Origin: Actinopolyspora lacussalsi
GTDB lineage: Bacteria > Actinomycetota > Actinomycetes > Mycobacteriales > Pseudonocardiaceae
Assembly: GCA_030803735.1 (NCBI GenBank)
Contig: JAURUC010000001.1
Location: 2,993,501-3,057,500 of the forward strand
DNA: 64,000 nt
Reading direction: 5' to 3'
Shown here: piece by piece, positions 1-9,041 of the stretch
Layout of the letters: every line of letters starts with the position of its first letter
How positions within the stretch are numbered: the stretch's first letter is position 1
The notes under the pieces: model-generated
What the model saw: only the letters and a program-made list of their open reading frames with translations
Database searches by the model: none
Told to the model about the DNA's origin: nothing
Program-made: the position numbers and the translations under genes

Positions 1-8
1 ACGGCAGA

Positions 9-458
9 ATGTTGCACATGGACCCCCTGGATCAACGAATCGTTTCGCAACTGGTCACCGACGCCAGGGCCAGTTACGCGGAGATCGGCGAGGCGGTGGG
101 ACTCTCCGCTCCCGCCGTGAAACGACGTGTGGACAAACTGCTGGACAACGGCGTGCTGCAGGGCTTCACCGCCGTGGTCGACCCGGAAGCGCTCGGCTGG
201 GGGACCGAGGCCTTCGTGGAAGTGCACTGCCACGGCAACGTGCCCACCGATCGACTGCTCGCGGGGCTGGAACCGCTGCCGGAGGTGGTTCGCGCCTACA
301 CCGTCTCGGGGGAGGCGGACGCGATCGTGCACCTGCGTGCGGCCGACATCCACCATCTCGAAACCGCGCTGGAGCGGCTGCGTGCGGTCGAGTTCATCAA
401 TCGGACCGTTTCCACCGTCGTGCTGTCCCGGTTACTCGACAGACCACCCCAGGCATGA
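9..458 (+). CDS. Lrp/AsnC-family transcriptional regulator
   Basis: Small DNA-binding regulator of the Lrp/AsnC family, 149 residues if the first ATG is used. The N-terminal third has the AsnC winged helix pattern (LDQRIVSQL, then YAEIGEAVGLSAPAVKRRVDKL), and the C-terminal half fits the RAM ligand-binding domain (EALGWGTEAFVEV, AYTVSGEADAIVHL). The family senses amino acids or related metabolites. The effector here is unknown. An ATG at 18 gives the more usual MDPLDQRI start, but only eight bases lie upstream, so no ribosome site can decide. It is followed by a repeat-bearing gap and convergent with the next gene, so it is probably monocistronic. Confidence 0.9.
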   Translation: MLHMDPLDQRIVSQLVTDARASYAEIGEAVGLSAPAVKRRVDKLLDNGVLQGFTAVVDPEALGWGTEAFVEVHCHGNVPTDRLLAGLEPLPEVVRAYTVSGEADAIVHLRAADIHHLETALERLRAVEFINRTVSTVVLSRLLDRPPQA

Positions 459-776
459 TGAGGGGCAGTGTCGAGACTTGCGTGCCTGGTCGGGTAGCCG
501 TCACGTGAGTCGGCGCCTTGCTGTGTTGGGCCGGCTCTTGAGTAGCGACCTACGCGGCGAGCGGCCCGGCCTCGCAATGCATCCGACTCACGCACCGGGG
601 TTCCCACGCTGCTTATCCGAATGGTCGCGTCCCGACGGTGCCGACTGCGAGGGCGGTCGGAGCGCGGCCTGCGGGGGTGGCTGGAGTGCGGCTTCGCCCG
701 GTGGCCTTTCCCGGCGGCGCGGCGATTTCGCGCGAAATCGACACCGCACGGGCCACTCAGACGCCGCATGGGCCGC
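459..776. other. Intergenic region with palindromic repeat element
   Basis: Convergent gap of 318 bases with no convincing gene. It holds one copy of the longer repeat element (about 638-743) ending in the palindrome at 723-740. Near 750-780 a short direct repeat (gggccactcag, then gggccgctcag) sits at the end of the leftward gene. Open frames through this stretch look like products of the repeat rather than genes. Confidence 0.6.
638..743 (+). repeat. Long intergenic repeat element, copy A, ending in palindrome
   Basis: About 105 bases that align by eye with the reverse complement of 22022-22118. Shared blocks include a gtgccga start, a ggtcgg/ggtggtcgg core and the end ggcggcgcggcgatttcgcg. 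The last part is the perfect 18-base palindrome CGATTTCGCGCGAAATCG at 723-740. Both copies can be translated into a similar short peptide, so gene finders may call false small proteins here. Confidence 0.65.
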
Positions 777-2249
777 TCAGGAGCGCGAGCGGCCGTCCCA
801 GGCGACGAAACCGGCCTGCTCGGCGTCCGCCGGACCGCGGAACCACACCTCCGCGACCACCCGATCGAAGTAGGGCGAATCGGCGGTGTGGTACTGCCGC
901 GAGCCGAACTGCCCCTTGACCGTGTAGCTCTCGTCCGGCCTCGGTTGTTCCGGATACTTCTCGTCGGGGTACCACTCCTGCCGTTCGTTCCCGGCATCGG
1001 TGTCGGACTCGCCTGCCGTCGCGTCCGAGGACCTTCCCGGGGCCTGGTCACCGAGGACGTTTCCGCTCAGCACGGAGTGGGCACTGGTGGCGGAGCCACC
1101 GCGCCGGGTGTTGGCCCCCGGAACTCTTCTGGGAAGCCCTTCTGGGGTCTCGTCTACACCCGCGGCACCACCCGGCGCGGAGTCGGTGGGCCCGGCGGGA
1201 GTGGTCCCACCCGTGGTTTCCTCGGGATCCGGGGCGGAACCCGCACCGTCGGTCACCGGCGAGGACGAGCTGTCAGGCAGTTCGGCACCGCTGCGGTCGG
1301 GGTCGATGCCGGGCGTCACCATCGGCTCGAACAGCGAACGCAGCCTGCCGGTGAGTTCCCCCTCGGAGGACTCGCCGGAGCGCTCCCCCACCTGCTCACC
1401 GACTGCCGTCCCCTGGTGCTGCTCGCCCGGTTCCGAACCCGAACCGGGACGTTCGGAACCGCCGAACTCTCGCGTGGTCTCCGAGGCGACGTTGTCGGTG
1501 TCGTACATGTCGAACTCCGCGGCCGAGAACCACGTGCGGTCCCCGGCGGAACCGGAGAGTTCCGCACCGGAGCTCACCTCGGCGGGTGCGGTGGGCGTAG
1601 CGGACCACTCGGCGCCGCCCGGCGCGGGGGCCGACTCGGGGGGCTGTCTGCGCGGGTGTTCCTCGCGCAGCTCGCGTTCCCGCTCCAGTCGCAGCTCGGA
1701 CTCGTCGAAGGAGGCGGTGTCGGCGCCGTGCGGTCTCTCCTGGACGGGCTCCCACTCGTCCGTCGGGGAGGTACGCGCGCCTTCCGGCCCGGGCGCGGCC
1801 GCGAAGACGGACCCGCCGAAGTCCTCGGAGGCGGCCTCCATCCAGCGCGCGCGCTGGCTCCCCAACGGCCGGGGCACGTGCTCGGTCGGCCATTCGGCGG
1901 CGCCCGATCCGGAGGGGGTGGTCGCGTCCGAGCCCTCGGGGCGATGCGCGGCGGCTTCGGTGCCGGATTCCGGGACACGGTCGTGCGGCGTCCCGTTCTC
2001 CGGAACCGGCTGGACCGCGGTGTCGCGGGTCGTCCCGGTGTCCCGGTCGAGCTCGGAATAACGGGGGAACTCGCTGTCCGGGACCGATTCGGAGTCCCAC
2101 AGCGGGATGTCGCCTTCGGCGGACGAGCGGTCCCGCAACTCACGCAGCCGCTGGTGGGCGGGCCGCACGAACAGCAGCCAGGTGGCCGCCACACCTGCCG
2201 CGAACGCGGCCAGGCTCCACAGCCACACCTGGGTAAACAGCCACGTCAC
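777..2249 (-). CDS. Membrane-anchored disordered protein with C-terminal sunset-like domain
   Basis: 490-residue protein of unknown function starting at GTG 2249. Residues about 5-28 form one membrane segment (WLFTQVWLWSLAAFAAGVAA), followed by a short basic stretch and about 370 residues rich in Pro, Ser, Glu, Gly and Asp that look disordered. The last 50 residues form a compact motif (VKGQFGSRQYHTADSP, AEVWF, AEQAGF) that I recognise as the small domain found at the C-terminus of mycobacterial ArfC-type proteins (sunset domain). The likely topology is one anchor with a long tail. It lies 90 bases downstream of the polyprenyl synthase gene on the same strand and could be co-transcribed. The domain assignment is from memory of the motif. 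Confidence 0.7.
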   Translation of the reverse strand: MTWLFTQVWLWSLAAFAAGVAATWLLFVRPAHQRLRELRDRSSAEGDIPLWDSESVPDSEFPRYSELDRDTGTTRDTAVQPVPENGTPHDRVPESGTEAAAHRPEGSDATTPSGSGAAEWPTEHVPRPLGSQRARWMEAASEDFGGSVFAAAPGPEGARTSPTDEWEPVQERPHGADTASFDESELRLERERELREEHPRRQPPESAPAPGGAEWSATPTAPAEVSSGAELSGSAGDRTWFSAAEFDMYDTDNVASETTREFGGSERPGSGSEPGEQHQGTAVGEQVGERSGESSEGELTGRLRSLFEPMVTPGIDPDRSGAELPDSSSSPVTDGAGSAPDPEETTGGTTPAGPTDSAPGGAAGVDETPEGLPRRVPGANTRRGGSATSAHSVLSGNVLGDQAPGRSSDATAGESDTDAGNERQEWYPDEKYPEQPRPDESYTVKGQFGSRQYHTADSPYFDRVVAEVWFRGPADAEQAGFVAWDGRSRS

Positions 2250-2339
2250 CGCTGCGGTCCTTTCTCTCGCGAAGTCAACCGGCGCCGAGTGCGACCACGA
2301 CCGACACCGGCACCGTGACGAGCGACACGCCGGGGCATC

Positions 2340-3377
2340 TCATCGGGTGCGGGCCACGACGTAGTCGACCAACGCGAACAGCCCCTGTCGTGCCGGGCAG
2401 TCCGGCAGTCGGGCGAGCTCGACCCTCGCCTGTTCAGCGTAAGTATCGAGGGTTCGACGGGCACGAACCAGTCCGGACGAGTCGCGCAGCCGTCGCAACG
2501 CCTCCTGCACTTCGGCATCAGTCGTCAGTGATCCCGAAAGCAGCTCGCGTAACCGTGCGTCGGAGTCGGAAGCGGTCAACTCGTAGAGCATCGGCAGTGT
2601 ACGAACTCCCTCGCGGAGATCGGTACCGGGCGTCTTGCCGGACTCGTCCGGCGGGGAGGCGATGTCGATGACGTCGTCCGAGATCTGGAAAGCGGTGCCG
2701 ACGATCTTCCCCACCCGTTCCAGCACACCGATCTGCTCCTGCGGCGCGCCCGAGAACAAGGCACCGAACCGGCCGCAGGTGGCGATCAGCGATCCGGTCT
2801 TCTCGTCGATCACCTCGAGGTAGTGCGCCACGAGATCCTCACCGCCCTCTACGCCGACGGTCTCGCGCATCTGACCGGTCACCAGGGACTCGAAGGTACG
2901 AGCCAGCATGCGGACCGCATCGCTGCCCAGATCGGCCGCCAACTGGGACGCCTGCGCGAACAGGAAGTCGCCGGTGAGAATGGCGACCGAGTTGTCCCAC
3001 CTGGCATTGGCGCTGCTCGCGCCCCGCCGCATGGTGGCCTCGTCCATCACGTCGTCGTGGTAGAGCGTGGCCAGGTGGACCATTTCGAGGATCACGGCCG
3101 CCTTGGTCACCTCTTCCCGCTCCGGCTCCCCGAACTCGGCGGCCAACAGCGTGAACAACGGCCGGAACCTCTTGCCACCCGCCTCGACCAGGTGCAGGGA
3201 CGCGCGGGTGGCGAAGTCGAGATCGCTGTGCACCGCTTCGTGCAGCAGTCGTTCCACCCGCGTCATCCCGGCCCGCATCGATTCGGCGAGCCGCGGATCG
3301 GCAATGTCGAAACCACCGACCGCGGTGCCCGTGTCCCACGGCACACCGCCGGTCGGCTCACCAACTGGGCTGGTCAC
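2340..3377 (-). CDS. Long-chain polyprenyl diphosphate synthase (menaquinone side chain)
   Basis: All-trans polyprenyl diphosphate synthase of 345 residues, starting at GTG 3377. Family hallmarks are present: GGKRFRPLFTLLAAEFG, the first Asp-rich motif in LYHDDVMDEATMRRG and the second in FQISDDVIDIAS. The enzyme extends farnesyl or geranylgeranyl diphosphate with isopentenyl diphosphate. Its position next to nuo and the men genes points to the menaquinone tail, in the role of mycobacterial GrcC1 or HepT. Product chain length cannot be read from sequence by eye. It begins 47 bases after the nuoN stop, so it is probably the distal part of the nuo transcript. Confidence 0.92.
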   Translation of the reverse strand: MTSPVGEPTGGVPWDTGTAVGGFDIADPRLAESMRAGMTRVERLLHEAVHSDLDFATRASLHLVEAGGKRFRPLFTLLAAEFGEPEREEVTKAAVILEMVHLATLYHDDVMDEATMRRGASSANARWDNSVAILTGDFLFAQASQLAADLGSDAVRMLARTFESLVTGQMRETVGVEGGEDLVAHYLEVIDEKTGSLIATCGRFGALFSGAPQEQIGVLERVGKIVGTAFQISDDVIDIASPPDESGKTPGTDLREGVRTLPMLYELTASDSDARLRELLSGSLTTDAEVQEALRRLRDSSGLVRARRTLDTYAEQARVELARLPDCPARQGLFALVDYVVARTR

Positions 3378-3424
3378 GTCACCGTCGCCTTCGTCTCCCC
3401 CGGAAATGCCCTGCGAGGGACACC

Positions 3425-5053
3425 TTACGACACGAAGCCACCGACACTCGCCCAGTCCAGCGCCAGCTGCGGTGCCAGCCCGAACAGCAACGTGACAACC
3501 ACCCCGAGCGTGATGGCCGCGGTGGTGAAAGCCCCGGGCACGCTGACGGTGGGGCCGTCGGGTGCCGGATCGTTGAAGAACATCAGCACGATCAAGCGCA
3601 GGTACAGGAAGGCGGCCAGCGCGCTGGCCAACAGCGCTATGACCACCAATGGCCCCATACCCGCGGAGAACGCGGCGGAGAACACCACGAACTTGCCCAT
3701 GAAACCGCTGGTCGCGGGAATACCGGCCAACGCGAGCAGCAGGAAGGTGAACACCGTGGCCAGCAGCGGGGAGCGCTTGGCCAGTCCCGCCCAGTCCGAG
3801 AGGTGAGTTGCCTCACCCTCCGAGGTGCGGACCAGGCCGATGATGCCGAACACGGCCAGCGTGGTGAACCCGTAGGCGAGCAGGTAGAACAACGTGGCGG
3901 ACAGGCCGCGCTCGGTCAGCGTGATCGCCCCGACCATGAGAAATCCCGCATGCGCGATCGAGGAGTAGGCGATCATGCGTTTGACGTCCCGCTGCGTCAG
4001 ACCGGACACCACTCCGATGACCATCGACAGCACCGCGACGGTCCACAGCACCCAGTGCCACTCCCAGCTGGAGGCGTCGAAGGCCACGTGCAGCAGGCGC
4101 AGCATCCCGCCGAAGGCGGCGACCTTGGTGCAGGCCGCCATGAAGCCGGTCACCGCGGTGGGCGCACCGTGGTAGACGTCCGGGGTCCAGAGGTGGAACG
4201 GCCCCACCGAGCCCTTGAACAACAGTCCCATGATCACCAGCCCGAGACCGGCGAACAGCAGTGTGTCCGAACGCAGGCTCCCCGCCGTGGCGTCGGCGAT
4301 GTCGGAGAACTTCACCGAGCCCGCGTAGCCGTACAGCAGGGCCAGGCCGTACAGGAAGAACGCGGAGGCGAAGGCGCCCAGCAGGAAGTACTTGACCGCG
4401 GCTTCCTGCGAGAGCAGCCTGCGCCGCTTGGCCAGCCCGCACAGCAGGTAGAGCGGCAGGCTCAGCACTTCGAGCGCGACGAACATCGTCAGCAGATCGT
4501 TGGCCGCGCAGAACACCATCATCCCGCCGAGGGAGAACAGCGTGAGCGGGAAGACCTCGGTACGCATGCCGGCCACCGAGGCGGTGGCCCGGTTCATCAC
4601 CTCGGCGGAGGCGGCTCCCGGCGCGTCGGCGGGGCGCCGGGACGCCTCGGGATTGGTCTCGGCGACGAACGCACCGCCGGGTTCGATCGAACGATCGGCG
4701 ATCAGCAGGATCGCCCCCAGCGCCAGCGCCAGCAGCGTTCCCCACAGGAAGAGGGTCGCCGGTCCCACGGCGACCGTGTCCGACAGGGTGGTGCCGCCGG
4801 TGTTGATCTCCCTCGCGTGCCGGATCACCTGCGCACCCGCGAGGATCACCGCCAGCAGGCTCAGCACCACCTGCGCGAGCCAACGCTGCCGTCGGTGCAC
4901 GAAGGCCTCGATCAGCACACCGAGACAAGCCGCGAGCAGCACGATCAACACGGGCGCGATGGCGGCGTAGTCGATCGGTGGCATGTCGGTGGTCTGCTGG
5001 GCCAGCAGTTCGGAATGCCGGTCCGGGGCACCGGTTCGCGCTACCACTCCCAC
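3425..5053 (-). CDS. nuoN: NADH-quinone oxidoreductase subunit N
   Basis: Proton-pumping antiporter-like membrane subunit of complex I, 542 residues. Conserved motifs include the lysine-bearing transmembrane helices (GPFHLWTPDVYHGAP, MIAYSSIAHAGF) and many hydrophobic segments. The GTG at 5053 is preceded by a strong GGGAGGTAA ribosome site inside the end of nuoM. An internal ATG at 4984 (MPPIDYAAIAPV) gives a more typical family N-terminus but has no obvious ribosome site, so the first 23 residues are uncertain. The central loop has a Pro/Ala-rich insert (about residues 130-160). Last nuo gene of the operon. Confidence 0.95.
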   Translation of the reverse strand: MGVVARTGAPDRHSELLAQQTTDMPPIDYAAIAPVLIVLLAACLGVLIEAFVHRRQRWLAQVVLSLLAVILAGAQVIRHAREINTGGTTLSDTVAVGPATLFLWGTLLALALGAILLIADRSIEPGGAFVAETNPEASRRPADAPGAASAEVMNRATASVAGMRTEVFPLTLFSLGGMMVFCAANDLLTMFVALEVLSLPLYLLCGLAKRRRLLSQEAAVKYFLLGAFASAFFLYGLALLYGYAGSVKFSDIADATAGSLRSDTLLFAGLGLVIMGLLFKGSVGPFHLWTPDVYHGAPTAVTGFMAACTKVAAFGGMLRLLHVAFDASSWEWHWVLWTVAVLSMVIGVVSGLTQRDVKRMIAYSSIAHAGFLMVGAITLTERGLSATLFYLLAYGFTTLAVFGIIGLVRTSEGEATHLSDWAGLAKRSPLLATVFTFLLLALAGIPATSGFMGKFVVFSAAFSAGMGPLVVIALLASALAAFLYLRLIVLMFFNDPAPDGPTVSVPGAFTTAAITLGVVVTLLFGLAPQLALDWASVGGFVS

Positions 5054-5055
5054 TT

Positions 5056-6654
5056 TCAGTTACCTCCCTGAGAGGTCACGGGATCGGTGACGCCGACCTC
5101 GCTCATCGTTGCTTCCACCGAGGGGGTGATCACGTCCAGCACCGGGGCGGGGTACAGCCCCAGCAGGACGATCAGCACCACGAGCGGAGCCAGGACGCCG
5201 ATCTCCCTGCCGTCGAGATCGCGGAGGGCGAGCCGACTGGCCCCGGATCCGGAGCCGCTGTCCACCGCGATCTCCGGATCGGTCGCGGCTCCCGGGCCAC
5301 CGACCGAGTCGAGCAGCGCGGTTCCCGAGAGCGGCCCCTGCATCACCCGCTGGTAGAGACGGAGCACGTAGACCGCCGCCAGCACCATCCCGATGGTGGC
5401 GAGTATCGCGAACACCGGTCGGGTGGCGAAGGAACCGATCAGCACGAGGAACTCGCTGATGAACGAGTTGGTTCCCGGCAGCGACAACGTGCTCAGTCCC
5501 GCGATCAGCAGCATCCCGGCCAGCACCGGGGTCACACGCGCCATGCCGCCGTAGTCGGCGATCCTGCTGGAACCGCCGCGCGCGATGATCATTCCGATCA
5601 CCAGCACCAGCATCCCGGTGGCGATGCTGTGGTTGACCATGTAGGAAGCCGCGCCAACCTGCGCCTGCGAGGTGAAAGCGAAGATCCCCAGCGCGATGAA
5701 TCCGAAGTGGGCGATCGAGACGTAGGCGATGAACCGTTTGAGGTCGGTCTGGCCGAACGCCTGCAGCGAGCCGTAGAGCACGCCGATCACGCCCAGCGTG
5801 AGCACCAGCGGTGCCAGCATCTGGGACGCCTCGGGAGCCAGCGGCAGGCTGTAGCGCAGGAATCCGAAGGTCCCCACCTTGTCCAGTACTCCCACCACGA
5901 TCACAGCAACGCCGATGGGGGCCTGCTCGGTGGCGTCGGGCAGCCAGGTGTGCAGCGGAACCAGTGGTGCCTTGATGGCGAACGCCGCGAAGAAACCGAG
6001 GAAGATCCACACCTGCACCGAGGTCGGCGCGTCGGCGAGCACTCCGCGCAGCGTGGCCCAGTCGAAGGTTCCCTGCCCGGTGACGCTCGCCGCGTAGGAG
6101 TAGGCCCCGATGGCCGAGGCCAGCATGATCAGTCCACCGAGGAAGGAGTACAGGAAGAACTTCACGGCCGCGTACTGCCGCCTGCTGCCGCCGTAGCCGC
6201 CGATCAGGAAGTACATCGGGATCAGCATGATCTCGAACAGCACGTAGAACACGAACAGGTCGGTGGTGGCGAACACCGCCACGGTCAGTGCCTGCTCGAC
6301 GAGCAGCAACGCGAAGAAGCCACCCCGGCTGCGCTCGGCTGGGAGCCGTTCCCGCCAGCTGAATCCCAGCACCAGCGGCATCAGCAGCGCGATCACCGCG
6401 ACCATGACGAGCGCGATGCCGTCCAGCCCGAACGAGAGGCTTATGCCGTACTGGGGGATCCACTCGACGGAGCCGTTCAGTTGCAGCCTGGCCCCGCCGG
6501 GCTGGTAGCTCAGCCAGGCCACCGCCGCGAGCACCAGTTCGACCAGCGAGAAGCCCAGGGCTACCGGTTTGGCCACGCGTTCGTTGCCGCGCAGCAGCGC
6601 CACGACGATCGCGCCGAGCAGCGGCAACAGAATCAGCGCGAGGAGCAGGTTCAT
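5056..6654 (-). CDS. nuoM: NADH-quinone oxidoreductase subunit M
   Basis: Membrane antiporter-like subunit of complex I, 532 residues from the ATG at 6654 (MNLLLALILLPLLGA), preceded by a GAGGAG ribosome site. The open frame extends further upstream, but that part is proline/arginine rich, overlaps nuoL in another frame and is not protein-like. Typical motifs are LPDATEQAPIGVAVI and FIAYVSIAHFGF. Its end carries the ribosome site of nuoN, which suggests translational coupling. Confidence 0.96.
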   Translation of the reverse strand: MNLLLALILLPLLGAIVVALLRGNERVAKPVALGFSLVELVLAAVAWLSYQPGGARLQLNGSVEWIPQYGISLSFGLDGIALVMVAVIALLMPLVLGFSWRERLPAERSRGGFFALLLVEQALTVAVFATTDLFVFYVLFEIMLIPMYFLIGGYGGSRRQYAAVKFFLYSFLGGLIMLASAIGAYSYAASVTGQGTFDWATLRGVLADAPTSVQVWIFLGFFAAFAIKAPLVPLHTWLPDATEQAPIGVAVIVVGVLDKVGTFGFLRYSLPLAPEASQMLAPLVLTLGVIGVLYGSLQAFGQTDLKRFIAYVSIAHFGFIALGIFAFTSQAQVGAASYMVNHSIATGMLVLVIGMIIARGGSSRIADYGGMARVTPVLAGMLLIAGLSTLSLPGTNSFISEFLVLIGSFATRPVFAILATIGMVLAAVYVLRLYQRVMQGPLSGTALLDSVGGPGAATDPEIAVDSGSGSGASRLALRDLDGREIGVLAPLVVLIVLLGLYPAPVLDVITPSVEATMSEVGVTDPVTSQGGN

Positions 6655-6703
6655 CGCGTCTCCTCTTCTCCGGCTATTTCGCGGGAATTCGCACAGCGGG
6701 TCG

Positions 6704-8686
6704 TCATGGGGTTCCCACCGAGAGCAGGGCGGCCACCAGCAGGACGCCGCCGACCAACATGGACATCGCGTAGGACCGGACGAAGCCGGTCTGCCAACGC
6801 CGCAGCACCTGCGAGGCGGCGCCGAGGGTCGTGGCGACCCCGTTGACCGCGCCGTCGACACCGACCCGGTCGAACCGCGCCAGCCCGTCGGCCAGCCCCA
6901 CGGTCGGACGCACCGCCACCGCGCGGTTCAACGCGTTGCCGTAGAGATCCGCACGGGCCGCGCGCACCAGCGGCGAGACCCGGGACGGTGCGGTTTCGGG
7001 AACGGGACGGCGCCCCACGGCCAGCCAGGCCACCAGCACACCGAGTGCGGAGAACCCGAGCGTGAACACCGGGATCACCGAGTGCGGCAGCACCGTGTGT
7101 CCCTCGTGGAGTTCACCGAGGGCGGGGCTCAGGAAGTGCACCAACCGCTCGCCGCTGGTGAACAGGAAACCCGCTGCCACCGAGCCGACGCCGAGCACGA
7201 TCATGGGCCCGGTCATCACCGCCGGCGACTCGTGGGGGTGGAACTCACCGCCGTCGGAGGCCGTCCGGTGTTGCCAGCGCCGTTCACCGAAGAAGGTAAG
7301 CAGCATCAGGCGGGTCATGTAGAAGGCGGTGAGCCCGGCACCGAGTACCGCCGCACCGCCGAGCGCCCAGCCCTGCCAACCGGGCTCGCCGAAGGCCGCC
7401 GCGATGATGGCTTCCTTGGAGTAGTAGCCGGAGAGGAAGGGGAAACCGATCAGCGCGAGGTAGCCGACCGCGAAGGTGGCGAAGGTGATCGGCATGTAGC
7501 GGTAGAGCCCGCCGAACTTGCGCATGTCGACCTCGTCGCGCATGCCGTGCATCACCGAGCCCGCGCCGAGGAACAGTGCAGCCTTGAAGAAACCGTGCGT
7601 GAGCAGGTGCATGATTCCCAGCGCGTAGCCCGCCGGACCCAGTCCGACGGCGAGCATCATGTAGCCGATCTGGCTGACCGTGGAGTAGGCCAGCACCTTC
7701 TTGATGTCGTCGTAGGCGCAGCCGATCACGCAGCCGACCAGCAGGGTGACCGCTCCGACGATCGCGACCACCAGCTGACCGGTCTCGGTCATGGTGTAGA
7801 GCGGGTTGGCCCGCGCGATCAGGTAAACCCCCGCGGTGACCATGGTGGCCGCGTGGATCAGCGCCGAGACCGGTGTGGGGCCCTCCATCGCGTCGGGCAA
7901 CCACGCCTGCAGCGGCACCTGGCCGGACTTGCCGCAGGCTCCCAGCAGCAGCAACAACGAGATGGCCAGCACCGTTCCAGTCGAGAGTTCCCCGGCGCGG
8001 GCGAACACCTCGGAGTACTGGGTGGTGCCGAGCCTGGCGTACAGCAGGAAGATCGCCAGTGCCAGTCCGACGTCGCCGACCCGGTTCATCACGAAGGCCT
8101 TGGTGGCCGCCCCCGCGGCGCTGGGACGCTGCTGCCAGAAACCGATGAGCAGGTAGGAGGCCAACCCGACGCCCTCCCAGCCGAGGTAGAGGGTCACGAA
8201 GCTGTTGCCGAGCACCAGGATCAGCATCGCCGCCACGAACAGGTTCAGGTACCCGAAGAAGCGGCGCCGCTCGGTGTTGCCCCGCCCGACGCGTCCCTGC
8301 TGGTCGTGGGCCATGTAGCCGATCGAGTAGATGTGGATCAGCGCGCCGACCCCGGTGATCAGCAGTACGAAGACCAGCGACAGCGGGTCGATGCGCAGCC
8401 CGAAGTCGACCTGCAGGGAGTTGACGGGGATCCAGGAGAACAGGTGCAGCGAACGCGCGGCCTGTTCCGCTCCTCCCACGGAGGTGAACAGTGCCAGGGC
8501 GTAGCCGAAGGAGGCGATCACCGTGGCGCAGCCCAGCAGGTGTCCCCACCCGTTGGCGCGCCTGCCCGCCAACAGCAGCACCGCGGCACCGAGCAACGGA
8601 ATCGCGATGATCAGCCACGCATTGTTCTGAATCGCTCCCTGAGCGGCCTGTACCGGCTCCGGAGCGGCCAGCATGGAGGTTGTCAC
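6704..8686 (-). CDS. nuoL: NADH-quinone oxidoreductase subunit L
   Basis: Largest antiporter-like subunit of complex I, about 660 residues. Family motifs: GWEGVGLASYLLIGFW, PLQAWLPDAMEGPTPVSALI and the HGFFKAALFLGAGSV helix, plus the C-terminal lateral helix region. I chose GTG 8686 because GGAAG lies just upstream. ATG 8716 adds ten residues without a ribosome site, and ATG 8674 is a further in-frame alternative. A possible degenerate copy of the ATTTC/GAAAT palindrome lies in the gap to nuoM near 6672-6691. Confidence 0.95.
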   Translation of the reverse strand: MTTSMLAAPEPVQAAQGAIQNNAWLIIAIPLLGAAVLLLAGRRANGWGHLLGCATVIASFGYALALFTSVGGAEQAARSLHLFSWIPVNSLQVDFGLRIDPLSLVFVLLITGVGALIHIYSIGYMAHDQQGRVGRGNTERRRFFGYLNLFVAAMLILVLGNSFVTLYLGWEGVGLASYLLIGFWQQRPSAAGAATKAFVMNRVGDVGLALAIFLLYARLGTTQYSEVFARAGELSTGTVLAISLLLLLGACGKSGQVPLQAWLPDAMEGPTPVSALIHAATMVTAGVYLIARANPLYTMTETGQLVVAIVGAVTLLVGCVIGCAYDDIKKVLAYSTVSQIGYMMLAVGLGPAGYALGIMHLLTHGFFKAALFLGAGSVMHGMRDEVDMRKFGGLYRYMPITFATFAVGYLALIGFPFLSGYYSKEAIIAAAFGEPGWQGWALGGAAVLGAGLTAFYMTRLMLLTFFGERRWQHRTASDGGEFHPHESPAVMTGPMIVLGVGSVAAGFLFTSGERLVHFLSPALGELHEGHTVLPHSVIPVFTLGFSALGVLVAWLAVGRRPVPETAPSRVSPLVRAARADLYGNALNRAVAVRPTVGLADGLARFDRVGVDGAVNGVATTLGAASQVLRRWQTGFVRSYAMSMLVGGVLLVAALLSVGTP

Positions 8687-8741
8687 GCCGTCTTCCAATC
8701 CGTTCCGTTGGTCCATTCGCTGTGCGTTTCGTTCCGTCGGG

Positions 8742-9041
8742 CTAGTACTTCAGGAGGTTGGCGTCGTCGACGGAGGCCGATCGGCGGGTGCGGTAGACGG
8801 ACATGATGATGGCCAGCCCGACCACGACCTCGGCCGCGGCGACGACCATCACGAAGAAGGCCATGGCCTGCCCGTCGATCGATCCCTCGATACGCGCGAA
8901 CGTCACCAGCGAAAGGTTGACCGCGTTGAGCATCAGCTCCACGCACATGAACAGCACGATCGCGTTGCGGCGTATGAGCACGCCGACCGTGCCGATGGTG
9001 AACAGCAGCGCCGAAAGCAGCAGATAGTAGGTGGGGGTCAC
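8742..9041 (-). CDS. nuoK: NADH-quinone oxidoreductase subunit K
   Basis: Small complex I membrane subunit of 99 residues with three membrane helices and the conserved glutamate helix ([16 protein letters not shown]). GTG start at 9041 overlaps the nuoJ stop by four bases, a sign of coupled translation. Length is normal for the family. Confidence 0.96.
   Translation of the reverse strand: MTPTYYLLLSALLFTIGTVGVLIRRNAIVLFMCVELMLNAVNLSLVTFARIEGSIDGQAMAFFVMVVAAAEVVVGLAIIMSVYRTRRSASVDDANLLKY

Noticed and set aside
3803..8806. Long open frames on the plus strand opposite nuoN, nuoM and nuoL (up to 745 codons)
   Set aside because: They are antisense shadows in high-GC DNA: Gln/Arg/His-rich, without family motifs or ribosome sites, and exactly opposite conserved nuo genes.
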